Shown here one piece after another: positions 10,438-24,800 of a stretch of 64,000 bases of DNA (positions within the stretch are counted from its first letter, which is position 1; the number at the start of each line of letters is the position of its first letter). The stretch covers positions 496,001-560,000 of the forward strand of contig JAEUWP010000139.1 in NCBI GenBank assembly GCA_018524725.1. The letters are read 5' to 3'. The DNA comes from Podaxis mareebaensis (lineage: Eukaryota; Basidiomycota; Agaricomycetes; Agaricales; Agaricaceae). The translations under genes were made by a program, and so were the position numbers. The notes beneath the pieces were generated by a model. The model did not search any database and was not told the DNA's origin. It saw only the letters and a program-made list of their open reading frames with translations.

Positions 10438-12517
10438 TCATTGCCGCCCAGCCTCACTGAAGCCTCGACCAGATCCCCCGGATATCCATCGCCATCTCCT
10501 ACGTCTTGCGACAACCCTCCCGTCCTTAATTGTCGTGCGTTCAAATGCTGGGTGGAGCGCCACAGATCGCAGGCCATCGTTATCGTGGAGTAGCACGAAG
10601 TCGGCTGGATCGCCGCACGCCGGGAACAGATCCGCAGGAACGGGTACGAGAGAGAACCTTCTCTGGCTACTCTGGAGCTCTTGCATACCAGATTTCCTCC
10701 CTTCATCTTCGGGTGTTTGCGAGGCTCCGAGGGAGATTGGATGTCTGGCGTCGAGTCCGATTGCGCGCTTGGACGTCAAAGTGACAGCCTCCTGCAAGAC
10801 TTCGTGAGAAAGGAGTCCCTTAGCACGACCCCGCTGCTTACAATCAACGTTCTGATATCTCTTGGCGTCACCGCCTGGAATATCGCGACTCCGAAAGACA
10901 CAAGGGAGCTCAAAGGATCCAAAGTTCCTTGAGGCGTGAACGCATTATCCACATTATTCACTGCCATTGCCACTTTGATACCATACTCCTTCTCGATGAG
11001 CGGCACCCGCAACGTGCTTCTTGGAGGTCCAAGAGGATCGCCCTGATGAATTCTTCCTTGGATATACATGTCCGATTGTGGCAACCCCACGATAGTGATT
11101 GGTAAATCGCCGATTTCTGCGCTCAGGGCACGCCATTCTGTCGGAGAGAATAATTGCAAACGCGTCACGTGTCCGATAGTGACACATGGCCGGAGTGAAT
11201 TGCGATTTGCGCCATGTGGTGATGGCAAGCTGGCTGCCTGTCTTTGTTGAACGCTTCCAGCATCCGCGACGTCTGCTTTGATCGAGACTGGTGCATTGTC
11301 TTCGGGAGGGCAGTCAGGACCACTGAAACGGCAATACATCCTGGCTTGTATTATGACTTCATGGATTAGGGGTTCCGCCGCTGGGTCCAAATTATAGTCG
11401 AGGTGAAAATCGATGTGACGCTGTGGGGTTGGTGGAGACCCCGTGGAATTCATGGCCGCCTCGAAAATGAGTTTGATATTCTTTTTCGCTTGTTCCTTCG
11501 TCGGTTCAACATAGGGCGCGGATCCTACCGCAGACACATCCTCCCTTTTGGCGGCTTCACAAAGGAGGGCATAATTTTCTCCCGGTTCGACGTCAGAAGA
11601 ATCTCGGAACAATGCTTCCTGCGCAAATACTACAGAGCGTTACGTCAGACAGGCGGAAAGAAGAGTGCAAAATTAGAGCGGATCCACCTGCAATTTGGAC
11701 GTCGCACACATCCCTGTATCGAGCCTTCAGCTTCGACGCCACGTCGAGACACGAGAACCCAACGATAGCATCGACTTCCACATGGGCCCGCATAGAGGTA
11801 ACGCCATTCTCCACACTTTCCTCGATCAGTCGTGCTCCGCGTTGATATAAGTCACCAACGTCTGTAGGAAACCCTGCTTTAACCTTCGCGGTGACGGCCA
11901 TTGCCTCTTGAAAATCCCTGTATGATCGAAGATGAGTTGTTCATGTTTGGTTTCCTCCGAATAGTGTGAAGCGGTAATGGGAGGAGATAAGAGAGAAAGA
12001 CGGCGGTGAGTAAGTAGCGCGGGTTTCGCACCGATCCTCCACCAACAGCGGGCGGCGTTCACCAGTACCCAGGGCTACGGTTCCGGGATCTTGCTATAAC
12101 TTCCACATAGGAGAGGCGCATGTATGGACATACCCTTTCGCAAGGTCGCCACACCTGTCCAAAATGAAACACTTGTCGAGATGAATATGAGAATGGCATA
12201 GCCTTATCCAAGGTCATTCAGCTAAGCCCTGCCAAAGTGTGGGAGACGCACGAAGGCAACATGATGCCCCCTCCCGCATCCAGAATTTGCACATCCTCAT
12301 CCGCCAGTATCTCCTGGTCAGAATCCCCTGTTCGAGACACGTCGATAACCACACCAGCAGAGCATTTCACGGTCCAAGTGCCGTCATACCCGGTTTCTTC
12401 GCTCCATGATTGCGATCGAGAAGGGGGAGGTAGGCGGACATTGGTAATCCACAAACCTGACGTGTTCCTTGGCTCCCAAGCGTGGTGCACCGGCTCCTCA
12501 GGTATTACACTCGGCAT
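10438..12517 (-). CDS. cytosine-deaminase-like metal-dependent amidohydrolase
   Basis: A TIM-barrel amidohydrolase of the cytosine deaminase / N-acyl hydrolase group. ATG at 12517-12515 (MPSVIPEEPVHHAWEPR) to TGA at 10440-10438, at least six exons, roughly 550 residues. After the first intron (GTGCGT donor, GGATAAG acceptor) the frame reads LPSLCHSHIHLDKCFILDRC, the N-terminal metal-binding His-x-His strand followed by HLDK. Further blocks are GVTSMRAHVEVD, CDVQIAVFAQEALFRDS, VEPTKEQAKKNI, HIDFHLDYNLD with two likely metal ligands, VTIGHVTRLQLFS, ITIVGLPQSDMYIQGR, VAMAVNNVDNAFTPQG and near the end CGDPADFVLLH, the usual small C-terminal beta domain. Two codons of the last Arg-rich tail (RRRRWRW) are unusual. 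The substrate cannot be read from sequence; a free nucleobase or a related cyclic amide is inferred from the family. Confidence 0.85.
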
Positions 12518-15166
12518 GAGTCAAATGACATCTAATCCTAGTAGATAAAATAGGTCAATCAAAACAATGTACGAGATGGAGAAACCCTGGCGGATGGTAC
12601 CTTCGAGTTGCGAACCACAAAAATGAACTCTGGCGTAGATGTATGTTCTCCTAATATGCCTAGCGAAGCAAAAGGCAAGGACAGATCGTACGGGCGGTAT
12701 GAAGGTCGGCGCAACAGTCGTGATAAGGCAAGGAGTGATGACACTACGCCAGGACACATGGCCTTCCCCGACACCGAGGTCGATGCAGCCACTACCATAC
12801 ATATCACCATTTCTCCCAGAGAGCCAGATCCGTGGGACGAACCTGCCAGACTTGCCAGTGTTCGCTGGACATGAGCGGCGGCTGTCTCCAAGGTCTGTCT
12901 TCTCTTCTTTTTGTATTAAGTTTTTATTAAGGTTCCCTAGGAATCTTCGTAACCGGAACCGGGCGCAGACCTAGAACGCTTCGGATGGCGTGCTTGTCAA
13001 AGTAAGTCCAATAGCGTTGTCGGTATTTGCAAACGTGAGGTGTCTCCCCACGTAAGCGCGTATATTAATGAAGATATTTCCTTTTAAAACATCCCTCTGC
13101 TTCGCTGCCAGAGGTTGACTGAGGATATTCATGTCTATTGGGCACGTTACATGCCTATATCGAACATCTATCTGTCAAAAATTTGAGGGTGACGCTCGAC
13201 TTGGACAAAACGATAACACGTCCTAAGTAAAAGCCCCATTATGCGTGTCAGGTGTCTCCACTTCATTAACGCCCACTTACAAGAACGAAATGACCGAAAG
13301 TGGAGGAGCGCCAACGCTTTGAGTGTCTGAGGCCTAAAAGCGAGACAGGCCGAAGATGGTAAGTAGGTAACGGGATGCCAGAACGGCGATTCCGCGGGGC
13401 GGCCTCTACGGTGAACACGTTTCCCGACGACCTCGTATGGCTACCACCATGAGTAGCCAACCTTATGGCCCCTAGTCCACGCGTACGAGCTACCTGCCGG
13501 TACTTGTTAATATACTGAGAATCATTAACACCTATGTAGGCAAGTTGGACGCGAACACTCGGTGTCGGAAATGAGTGTCATACGAATCAAGGAAAAGGCC
13601 TTACCTGAACTCATTATTAGCTTCATCCATGAAATGCCACCGGTACCGGTACTTAGGCCCCGCTTGAGGCTTGGACCTAGCGCGAGTAGCGCCAACGACG
13701 AAACACGAAGCACCCTCGTTATCGGGTAAATTGATATTCCAGACATGCGCGTGTGGATGGTGGGATTTCGGCATTGAGAATCAAGAATCAAAAGAACACC
13801 GCGGTTCTCATACATGGGGTGCGATAACAGCGGTCCTGATGGTCCTATATGAACAGCCAACTGACATCGTGTTTCGTCTACCCCAAATGAAATTCTTGAG
13901 CACAAGACCCCTCGAGCTAGAAGCTGCTAAAGACCTACCGCGACATGACAATATGGGACCGTTACTCAATAGTGTGTTGATGTTTTCCGATTCGGTCCAC
14001 ATTATTGGAACGCGAAGTTTATTCGTGTTGTCGCGGGTGCATTAGGAGGCTTTGTCACTTGTCAAAAGGCGCAGATGAATGATTTTCGCAGATATTGAAG
14101 CTTGATGCTTGAATATGAAGGCAGATGAATGATATGAAGCCCTAGGAGAGAACAAGTGAAACCGTCATGGTCGTAAAGAAAAAACAACCATCAATCACTC
14201 ACAAACTTTTGATAATGACATTAAAAACCGATAGATCACGTACACTGGCCTTATACCAGCTTATACCCACCACTCCACCACCCCGGCTCCGCGCTGTCAC
14301 ATAAAGGGGGGTAACCGCTAGTTAATAATTCGTAGCCTTCCTTTGTCACCACATAATAAAGTAGACTTGATGAGCATCTAGGCGCTATATCCTTCTTTTC
14401 CTTCTTGTCACGGCGCAGTTGTCAACCATCACAGACTTAGCTTCCCGTGAATACAATTCACTAAATGAAAAAATGACGAAGGTTCACGAGTGCGACTCGG
14501 AACTTCTAAACAAGGGGAAAGTTGCCATCTGGTACCCATCACCCTTACGAGACGTGGCGGGCCCGTTTTCATTCAAGGTGGTCCACGTAGACCTTGCCAT
14601 TTACTACAGGTCCCAATCACATCGGGAGCTGATCAAGGATCGCAGAAGTTTGAGAACAAGAACACTGATTACGATGAAGGATTAGCAAACCAATACAGAC
14701 TACGTACAAGGTAGATGCCGGGCGTCGAGGACGATGTACCAAAATCGAGTTGGAGTCTAAGTAGCGATACGACGTGATCCCTAGTCCGTTTCACTGTGGC
14801 GTTTCCCCACAGTACATACGGGAAGAACATCTGCCGTAGTCCATGTCTCCTAAAAGTAAAGATCCCGAGGCGAAGGTGCACACAGCCGTCTCTGTCCGTT
14901 CGGCGGTGACATGTCATCGCCCGAGAGCAGAGCAGAAGGGGAGGAAAAAATCACGAAAGTCACGAGATTCCTGTTCCTGTCGCTCTGAGGAAAGTCGAAG
15001 GGGTATTCCGCCAGATAAGCGTCAAAGCACGAAGATGAGGTTATCGCTGATTAAATAATAAGAAATATCCACAAGGACCAATAGCGCGTCAGCTCGAGGA
15101 AAACAGCCTAAATCATATCGTAAAATGCAAAGCAAGAACGAATATATTGCGCGCCAGCGTACCTGA
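12518..15166. other. long stretch with only one candidate exon
   Basis: This 2.6-kb gap lies between the start of the amidohydrolase gene and the stop of the Tcp11-family gene, both minus strand. The first few hundred bases should be the amidohydrolase promoter. Frames at 12559-12891 and 14419-14685 show no family resemblance. The only segment with convincing coding character is the minus-strand candidate at 13605-13774, listed separately. AT-rich patches occur at 13050-13100 and around 14170-14240. No RNA gene was seen. Confidence 0.35.
13605..13774 (-). pseudogene. candidate orphan first exon, unknown small protein
   Basis: On the minus strand an ATG at 13774-13772 opens a 57-codon frame beginning MPKSHHPHAHVWNINLPD and containing FVVGATRARSKP and KYRYRWHFMDEANNEF. 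It ends at a good GTAAGG donor after position 13605. The composition (charged, aromatic, no low complexity) is that of a folded protein, and the ATG-to-donor layout fits a first exon. Downstream I cannot find an acceptor that continues the frame: the AG sites tried at roughly 13430-13530 lead to a stop within a few codons or are out of phase. It may be a decayed gene, a gene with an unseen second exon, or chance. Function unknown. Confidence 0.25.
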
Positions 15167-17681
15167 CTACAGCACGGCTTGCATGAATTCCTCCTTCTCG
15201 TATAAAGGAAGATAGGCGTTAAAATGAACGACGACCAACAACGAAATCTTGTCCGCCAGCGACTGTACCTCCTCTGTCAGCATCTCTAACCCGTTGCCCC
15301 TCTCCTGAATTGGCTTCTTCATCTCGAAAAGCGGCTGAGGCGGGGGCCTCGCTAGCGCGACTCCTTGGCAGTCTCGTGACAACAAAATAGTTTCGCCACA
15401 ACCCTCGATCTCATGGCCCATCATCTTTTCTAGAGCAGCTTCCGCGCGCGCAGGATAAACATCAGCCAAAACCTTCTCAAAGACCACATTCTTCAACCGC
15501 CCATGAAGCAACCTCCTGAGGGAAGAATCAAGTTTCATGTTAGTGATGACCCATTTTCGCGCGACCGACACGGTGCGCTCATCAGGCACATCATCAGCCC
15601 CACACGATAACGATCCCGTTTGTGTATGCCTCTGATTACGTTGGGCACTGGTAGCCCGACGCGCGACCTGTAGCACAATATCATCTATCGCGCCCTTGAG
15701 CTTATCGGTCACCTGGTTTTGATTAGATCCAGCAGACAAGGGGGCATCTGCAGAGGCATCTGAATCCTTAAGGAAACAGACACCAAGGTTCCTGGGTCCG
15801 ATCGCACGTATCTCCCGTTTCAGGATTGTGGCGTATTCATCCATACGTTCTTTCTGGTACTTGCCTTGTCCCGAACATGAAACGAGTTGTCGGTAAAGCA
15901 ACAGGAACATCCAGAGAGCAACGGTGTCCGTTATCTCGGAAGTATGGGTCTGAATGCGTCCTTGATCGAGATAGAGCGTTTCCGGAAAGGTTGGGAATGG
16001 AAGGTCTAGCATAGGCGAGGGGTGGAGATTCGTCGAAGAGGTGGCGGAAGGAGAGGAAGGTGGTGGCGGATTGAATACCATATCCACAATACTTCGCACC
16101 ACGGAAATGTATAGCTGTTGCTTCTGGCCGAGTGAAGCGTAGTGTATGCCTTGGGGCTGCAACGGGTGTTTAATCGGCTGAGACTGCGAAGAAAACGAGC
16201 TGTGTGCAAGGCGGAGCCATTCTTTGGTGACAGGCAGAGAGGGGTCGATGCTACGTCGGCTCCTTAACATCTTCCGTTCGAAAGAACCAGAACTGCATAC
16301 GAGGAAGGGTCGTAGTGTCTGCATTTGGTGATTCGCAATGTCCTAGACGTAAAAATTTACATTTCCATTTGTATAGAGGGAAAAAAAGTTAAACGGCGAC
16401 TTACCAATTTCATGAGTTCTAGAATTTCCAAACAATTTCGGACTACGTTTACGGCATCTCGTATTGTCCCATTGCGACCCGGAGCGCATGCCTTGGCCGC
16501 CTCGATCATGCTGTCAACAGCATGGTCACGCATTGGGGCACAATGGGCTTTGAGCGTCGCCCCTATTACTTGGAACAAGCCAGAGGGATCAAAGACGCCG
16601 TGTTTGAGCTCCTGCTCGATGAGATCTGGGTCAAAAAGAGAACGTATATGCTTCGCTTGTTCTGTGTGCTCCTGGATAGGGGCTTGAAGGAAGTCCGGAT
16701 TCACATACGGTCCCGAAAGCATAGAGAGCGGCTGTATTACATGAAGCAAAACCTCGAGAAACTCATTTAGCAAAGCACGGACGCGAGGAGGGCTGCGGAC
16801 GGTGACGAGAAAAGGAGAAACAGAGAAAGCGAGCGGCGCATCGGTGGGAAGAGGAATCTGACTGCAAACACAGACGGTAGGGACATATTTCCGACTGGAC
16901 GCGTCATAAGAAACGCAGGTACAGCCAGACTCGATTTCCCGAGACACTGCATCCCAGTAACGGTCAACGTATTCCTTTTTCCGACGATGGCCCGCGGGCC
17001 TAAATTGCAGGCCAGGATCAAACAAGATATCATGTCCTGTACACGGGTAGGGTATTGAGTATGGGGAAGGGCGAACAGGTCGTGTTGAGACGCACGCAAG
17101 GGTGTGTTGTGCATAATTTCGTTGAAATCCAAGTCCTTGAGAGTTTGCCGGTTGATCAGGGGCACGATTGGTGGGATGTGAAGTGACGCGATGTCCAACG
17201 TGGCGGTAGGTATTGATGGGGCTTCGTCGGGAACTTCTAGCGACAACCGCGGAGTTTGCAAGAGGACGGGGCCGGGATTGAGAGAGAGGTTCATGTCCTC
17301 GCCTTCACCATCCGCCCGGTCAATGACTGGGTCCGAAAGGGTTAGGGTTGTTGGTGAGGAGGGCGGAGACGGCTGCTCGTGAAGAGAGAGCTGGGAAGAA
17401 ATGGTTTCACGGACAGGCTGTGAGGATTTGAGAGGAAAGGAGGCAGCGAGGACGGAGGGAGAGGTGATAGGCGTAGAGACCTGGGGTGAGGATGGTGCGT
17501 TCCACAGCGGGGGTCCAGAGTCGGGTGAAAGCCAAGAGAGTCGGGGAGCCTTCGCAGGACGTGCAGAGGAGTCCTTGTCGCGGTTTTGTCTGACATTCTT
17601 TGGCTTGTCGTCGTCGTGGTCGTCCTGACGAGACTTGCGTTTGCGATGGTTCAGAGAAAGCTCGTGGGCGAGATCATCCAT
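15167..17681 (-). CDS. T-complex 11 (Tcp11/SOK1) family protein
   Basis: Three exons (17681-17096, 17036-16405, 16342-15167) give 797 residues ending at TAG 15169-15167. The first 180 residues are disordered and Ser/Pro-rich, with a basic stretch near the start (NHRKRKSRQ) that could act in nuclear targeting. The conserved part begins around NTPLRHDILFDPGLQFRP and continues with VDRYWDAVSREIESGCTCVS, LNEFLEVLLHVIQPL, LIEQELKHGVFDPSGLFQ, ETLYLDQGRI and a long helical C-terminal half. This is the Tcp11 domain; yeast Sok1, which suppresses loss of protein kinase A activity, belongs to it. Intron 1 (59 nt, GTGCGT donor) corrects the frame change seen at 17040-17095. Intron 2 has a GTAAGT donor. 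The molecular function of the family is poorly defined, so only a signalling role can be suggested. Confidence 0.85.
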
Positions 17682-19495
17682 ACGGGGTAAGAGGAGGAGA
17701 GGATGGCACGGAAAAAAAGAAGGATAGAAAGGGGAACGGGGCTATATAAGTAGTAAGGGGCGAGGGGGAACACATGGCGAGAGAGTGTGTTGTGTGCAGA
17801 CAGACAACGTTACAGACTCTCTCAGGCCCATCGCCCCCCTTGAAAACCGGGTCCGTAGTTGAGCCACACGCGCTACCCACGCTGCAATTGAGCGAGTGCA
17901 AGCAATTGACCATAATTCCCCGATTACTCGACCCTCGAGGCTGGCGTGCTAGTGGTTGAGTTGTGCGGAGATGATCGTGTACGTCCGAGTCAGCCAGATC
18001 TGCATTTCGGCCCTGCCAGATTCATCACCCTTCTCCGCGGCATCTTCATGACGTTTATCGCTAGATACATCCCATTAATCTTCATTTTCCACATATTATC
18101 CTCTCTCACGACTTTCGCCTCGTGCCGTAACTCTCTCTACCCGCTACTCACCGTCTTCTACGGAATAGAATCACCCTCAAAATATCCGACACCACAACCG
18201 TTCTTCTCCAAAATAGTAAATCAGACCCGACTCCTTGATCCTCCTACGTGTCATGTCTAAAACCCACCCAAAAGACCCACCTTTTGCATACCGTCTTGAA
18301 ACGTTGACACCGCTACTACCCACCCCACATCACCAGCCAGAATCCTCTCCCCAATCTCCTCGTGTTCATCCCAAAACAGACATGATTCAGCCATTTTCAA
18401 ATTAAACAAAAACATACCCTTCTCTTCTTTCAAGCTCCGAGAACAAGCCGACTCCCATTCTTGTCTCACAAAACAAGGTTTTGCACGCTTTCCGCGTCCT
18501 GCGCTTGAGACTCGTTCACATCAAATAGTTCAAACTAGCGGATATTGGAATACCCGTACACACCACGTCTCCCTCCATCAAGCCACGATCCAAATAGCCC
18601 CTAGGAGAGACACTGAAATGTTCGCGGGTAGACAATTCTAGCAAAACCTCACGTTCCCTCCAGCCCCCATCAGATGTCAAACGGCTAGCGCATCATATCG
18701 AGATTCACTTTCAACGTGCCCAAACGGGTTTTTCTCAAATCAGTCTTAGGCCGCTTCATTGGCCGCCAAATACTAGCCCACTCTCATATACATTAGCAGG
18801 GTATGAGTGGGCGCTATTCATCTCCATTGAGCAGCCTGAGATGGGGGCAGTTGCACAGTACAGAACATATCCGGGAGCTGGCGGCGTGCTGTTGTCAAAA
18901 GCTAAACTCAGGCAACAATCTGCGGCGTAGACGCCGCTCCCATCACAGGACCAGCAGCAGCATTCTTGATCCCGTAAGACAGCACTAACCCTTTCCCAGG
19001 CCACTGTCATTTCCAGACACCCGGATTCATCTAGTCCCAACACGCAGAAACCTCTGGTTCTTGGAGCATCTTCAACGTTCTAGTTTCGGCCGCAGAAGTA
19101 ATCTCGTCAGACAAAAGCGGAGCGATGGATCTCCTGGATCACTGATAAAGGGATTTAGACTTTTCATTTCCGGAGGACAAAAATACCTCCCAGAAACTAC
19201 AGACCACCCCAGTATTGTTTTGTCAAAAGTACCAAAGCACCAAACAAGGGCCCATACCCCAGTCTTCCGCAATGTTGGCGCAGTTCACGCAAGTCCACGC
19301 CCAAACAACGGGGGACCAACAATAGCTAGCAACTCATCTATCGGGACTAAAGACCCGCCATGCTGAAACCTAACACTGAAACTTTAATCAAAGGTTCAAA
19401 AGCAATAGAGAGTGAAATACATCAATAAAACAGTCAGAGTAGGCTGGCGGGCCGTCACATTACACGGAGTACGAAGCTTCATAGCAATGAACCCT
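17682..19495. other. intergenic: Tcp11-family promoter and 3' side of VMA2
   Basis: These 1.8 kb lie upstream of the Tcp11-family gene and downstream of VMA2, both minus strand. A pyrimidine/purine-skewed core promoter occupies 17682-17780. The minus frame 18257-18469 (70 codons, MRQEWESACSRSLKEEK) has a true ATG but no recognisable motif and no support. The rest shows nothing coding, no repeat and no RNA gene that I can identify. Confidence 0.35.
17743..17748 (-). promoter_or_regulatory. TATA-like element of the Tcp11-family gene
   Basis: On the minus strand the sequence CTTATATAGC lies about 62 bp upstream of the ATG at 17681. Its position and the purine/pyrimidine-skewed sequence between it and the ATG fit a core promoter. 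Sequence inference only. Confidence 0.35.
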
Positions 19496-21638
<2,143 letters not shown>

Positions 21639-21873
21639 GATTTTCAGATGATCGTGGGTGAACGTCAAAACAGCGTGAAATGTGAGCAGAAGCAATCAAC
21701 TTATGATCCCTGCCCGTCGGATGAGGGGGGAAGAGCGAAGGGGGACGAATACCGGACCTGTACAATCTCGGACCGCAGCAACGTTGTGCAAGCACCCAGA
21801 TATTACATTAGTTTCCCACGGGTCCCCCTGTTTCCCTTCTGTATGGTGAATCATCTCCACTACTCCTACTATC
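21639..21873 (-). promoter_or_regulatory. short intergenic region carrying the VMA2 promoter
   Basis: Only 235 bp separate the stop codon of the cofactor D gene from the ATG of VMA2 on the same strand. The VMA2 promoter must therefore lie here or overlap the 3' end of cofactor D. No clear TATA box is visible, as is common for housekeeping fungal genes. Confidence 0.4.
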
Positions 21874-24800
21874 TTAAGAAATGCTAACTAGAAGAGACTC
21901 TATAAGTCGAGAAGACGCGTCCTTTACCATTCCAACGTTTTCGGAGGACCTGATTAACAGACCGATCAGCATCGCAATACATAAAATTTCTATACATACA
22001 TACCACTCTGTTTCCAACAGAATGCCCTCTGCCTCCTCTTCAATGTCCAATGAATCAGAGCCTTGCAACAACGAGTATAGGTATTCGGCAGTATCTGCCC
22101 GGATCTGTTCAAGCCCCGACGGATTGTCACAAACATGTTCAGGACACGAGGTATCTGATCACTTACGCGTGGATAAGGATGTGCGAGGAAATCACCCAGA
22201 CGAGAGATAGCCTTATTAGATACAGCTTGAATGGTGATCAAGTTGGCCATTCTTCAGCTGTTTGTCAGAGAGGTTTCAACTAACCAAATAATTTCCTACA
22301 TTTTCATCGATTCCTGGATTCTCTGGATGCCCTTAAAACGCCCGACATTCCTGGTGGCTAGATCAAGCAAGGCAGACAAACTGGGATGAGGGTCGACATC
22401 AGATCAACACGCATTTCTTTATTATGAACGTTACCTCTCCATTCCCCTCGGATGGTCCGCGAGTGATCGAAGGACATCAGCCTCAAGGAGTATAGAAAAT
22501 GTCTGGAGCACAGGAATAACAACTGCATTTGAGGTGGGATTTGCCTTTGCTACGCCCATGACATCCGTCACCAGGCTTACAAGGGAATATCCATTAATGT
22601 CGGAGGCCGGTAGCGATTTGGCATATGTTGCGAAGCTTGTCGCAGCTGGTCGTTGCTGGAGACCGAATCAACGGAAAGTGCATCTATGGAAGTGATGGAC
22701 CAACCGTGCTGTCAGTCTTGCAGCTCAGACTGAGAATCAAACCCTTCAACACGAATGGCCTATACTCCGGGATATCGAGTAGCCGAACAGCCCGAGGGAA
22801 AAGCCAAGCTCCATCGGCCCAGTCCACCAGTTCCTCACCCAGCCTACCAGAAGCCAGCCACGGGAAGCGGAATTGACGGACACTCTCCTTCAAGAACAAA
22901 TCCTCCAAGAGAGGTGAGCCAGGTAGGGACCAGGTGAGTTCTGCCGACCGGACTGGCGCTAACTTGAGCAAACGCAAAAAGCATGCCCCGGCTTCTTGTC
23001 GCACATTGTCCAATCTTTCTACGCCTTGCTTCAAGATTCCAGCTACGGCTTGATGATATTTCAAGAGCGGCAGGAATTCCTGAAAGTTCTCAGTCGACTC
23101 CGAAGCGGAGAATAGGTCTTCAATGCAAGAGGTCAGTCCTTGGACGCAAGCAATGCGAACCCAAGATCCAACATCGCCCCGTTCATCGATCGTATAATCG
23201 TCCAGCCCTGAGAGAAGGGTCTCAAGAATGGTTTGTACTACGGAGGGTGACAAGCCTAGTGGTGGGGCATTGTAAGCCTAGAACGAAGTGGGCGGGGATA
23301 AACTTACGATCTGTGAGATTAGGTAAAAGCGTATGTAAAAGCTTCGGAAGGGCCTGGTAACAATTCCTCCGAACTTCAACAACAGCTTTTGACTATTTGA
23401 AGATGAGATTCACTGGACTCGGGACTTAATTGTCACTCACAGTTGTTTTTGTGTGGTCCAGTAAATACCCTAGAGCAGGATTGAGGCACCCTTGACACTT
23501 GTTGTAATCAACGAGTCCTAAAATGCGAGGAAGGCTTTGCTGGACAATAGGCAGAGCGGATTTCAGGTCCTTAATGAGCCTTTGACATCACTAAGTCTCT
23601 CAATGAGGCTCCCCGGAATATGAGGAAACCCACTTTTTGACATCATCCGAAAGGTCTTCCCTTTTGCTTATTGTTGCGTAAGCAGTGGCCGCAGCTTCTT
23701 GCACAGTCTCAAGCCTAAAACGCAGTCCATGATCAATGATCTTTCGCCAATATGGAACAGAGCATCGTTCTTCGAGTTCAATCTCGGTCAGGGTAATAGC
23801 GTTGCCGATTAGTTGACACGCGGCAGTGGTAACGATACCATTGCGAGGTCCAAATAGGACGTCCTGACTCACGCGTGATAAATGGGAGAATGTCTGGTCA
23901 TCCATATTAGCTTGATTGAATGAAAAGTTGGCTGCAGGCTCACCTCCCGGAGCAGTCGTTCTTTAAGTTCAGCATCATCCACCTTTTGTCGGTACGCGAG
24001 CGAGATCTCGCTTAGTGCCAAAAGGGCGCCTTGAACGTCAGAGATATCAAATGACTTGAGTAGTTCAATCTGACGAGCACCCATCAGCACCAGTCGTTCG
24101 GGATGTCGCAAGTATCCGTACCACTCTCTGGGTAGCACTGGGTCCGAGTTCGAGAAGATCTAGTTCGCATATCACTCGAAGCGACTGAGAGCCTAGCTCT
24201 CTCATCCCAGAGTCCCAATGTCGCAACACGACATTCAACAAGTGATCAATCAGACATGTCCTGTACTCAGGGTGCCTACATGGACACATGACATAAGTAT
24301 GCGCGTAACTGGGAATGTACGAAGTGCGGAGACTGACTCTGCTACTTGCGGTGCGGCAACGAGGAATGCATTTCGCCTGCTACTGACCGCATAAAAGTCT
24401 GTTTTCCTAAGTACGTCGATCCCGTGAGGAAACAAGCCCTATTAGAGCCTATTACCATCTGTTTGGCGAATGACAAAGAAACACCTGAGAGACTCACAGT
24501 CCTTCCGACATGTTCCTGGAACGCAGCACTGGCAGCCCGACGAATATGTATTTCCCTGTCAAATAGCGCGACTGTGACCAACTGGCGAGCTAGGTCAACC
24601 GCATGGGGCTGTAACGAAGCGACATCCTGAGTTCTAGCAAGGGACCAAAATACATAAGCGGCTGCATCACGAACGCCGGAGCCAATGGAGTGTGAACCTT
24701 TGCGAAGGTCGAAGTATAGTGCCTTTGATATCCACTTGATGAGAATCGGAAGTTGATCCGGATCCACCAGACTTCGGCGGGCTATCTCGGCACATGCGAG

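Noticed and set aside
13638..13652. ACCGGTACCGGT palindrome
   Set aside because: It falls inside the candidate exon and is explained by the codons for the KYRYRW segment.
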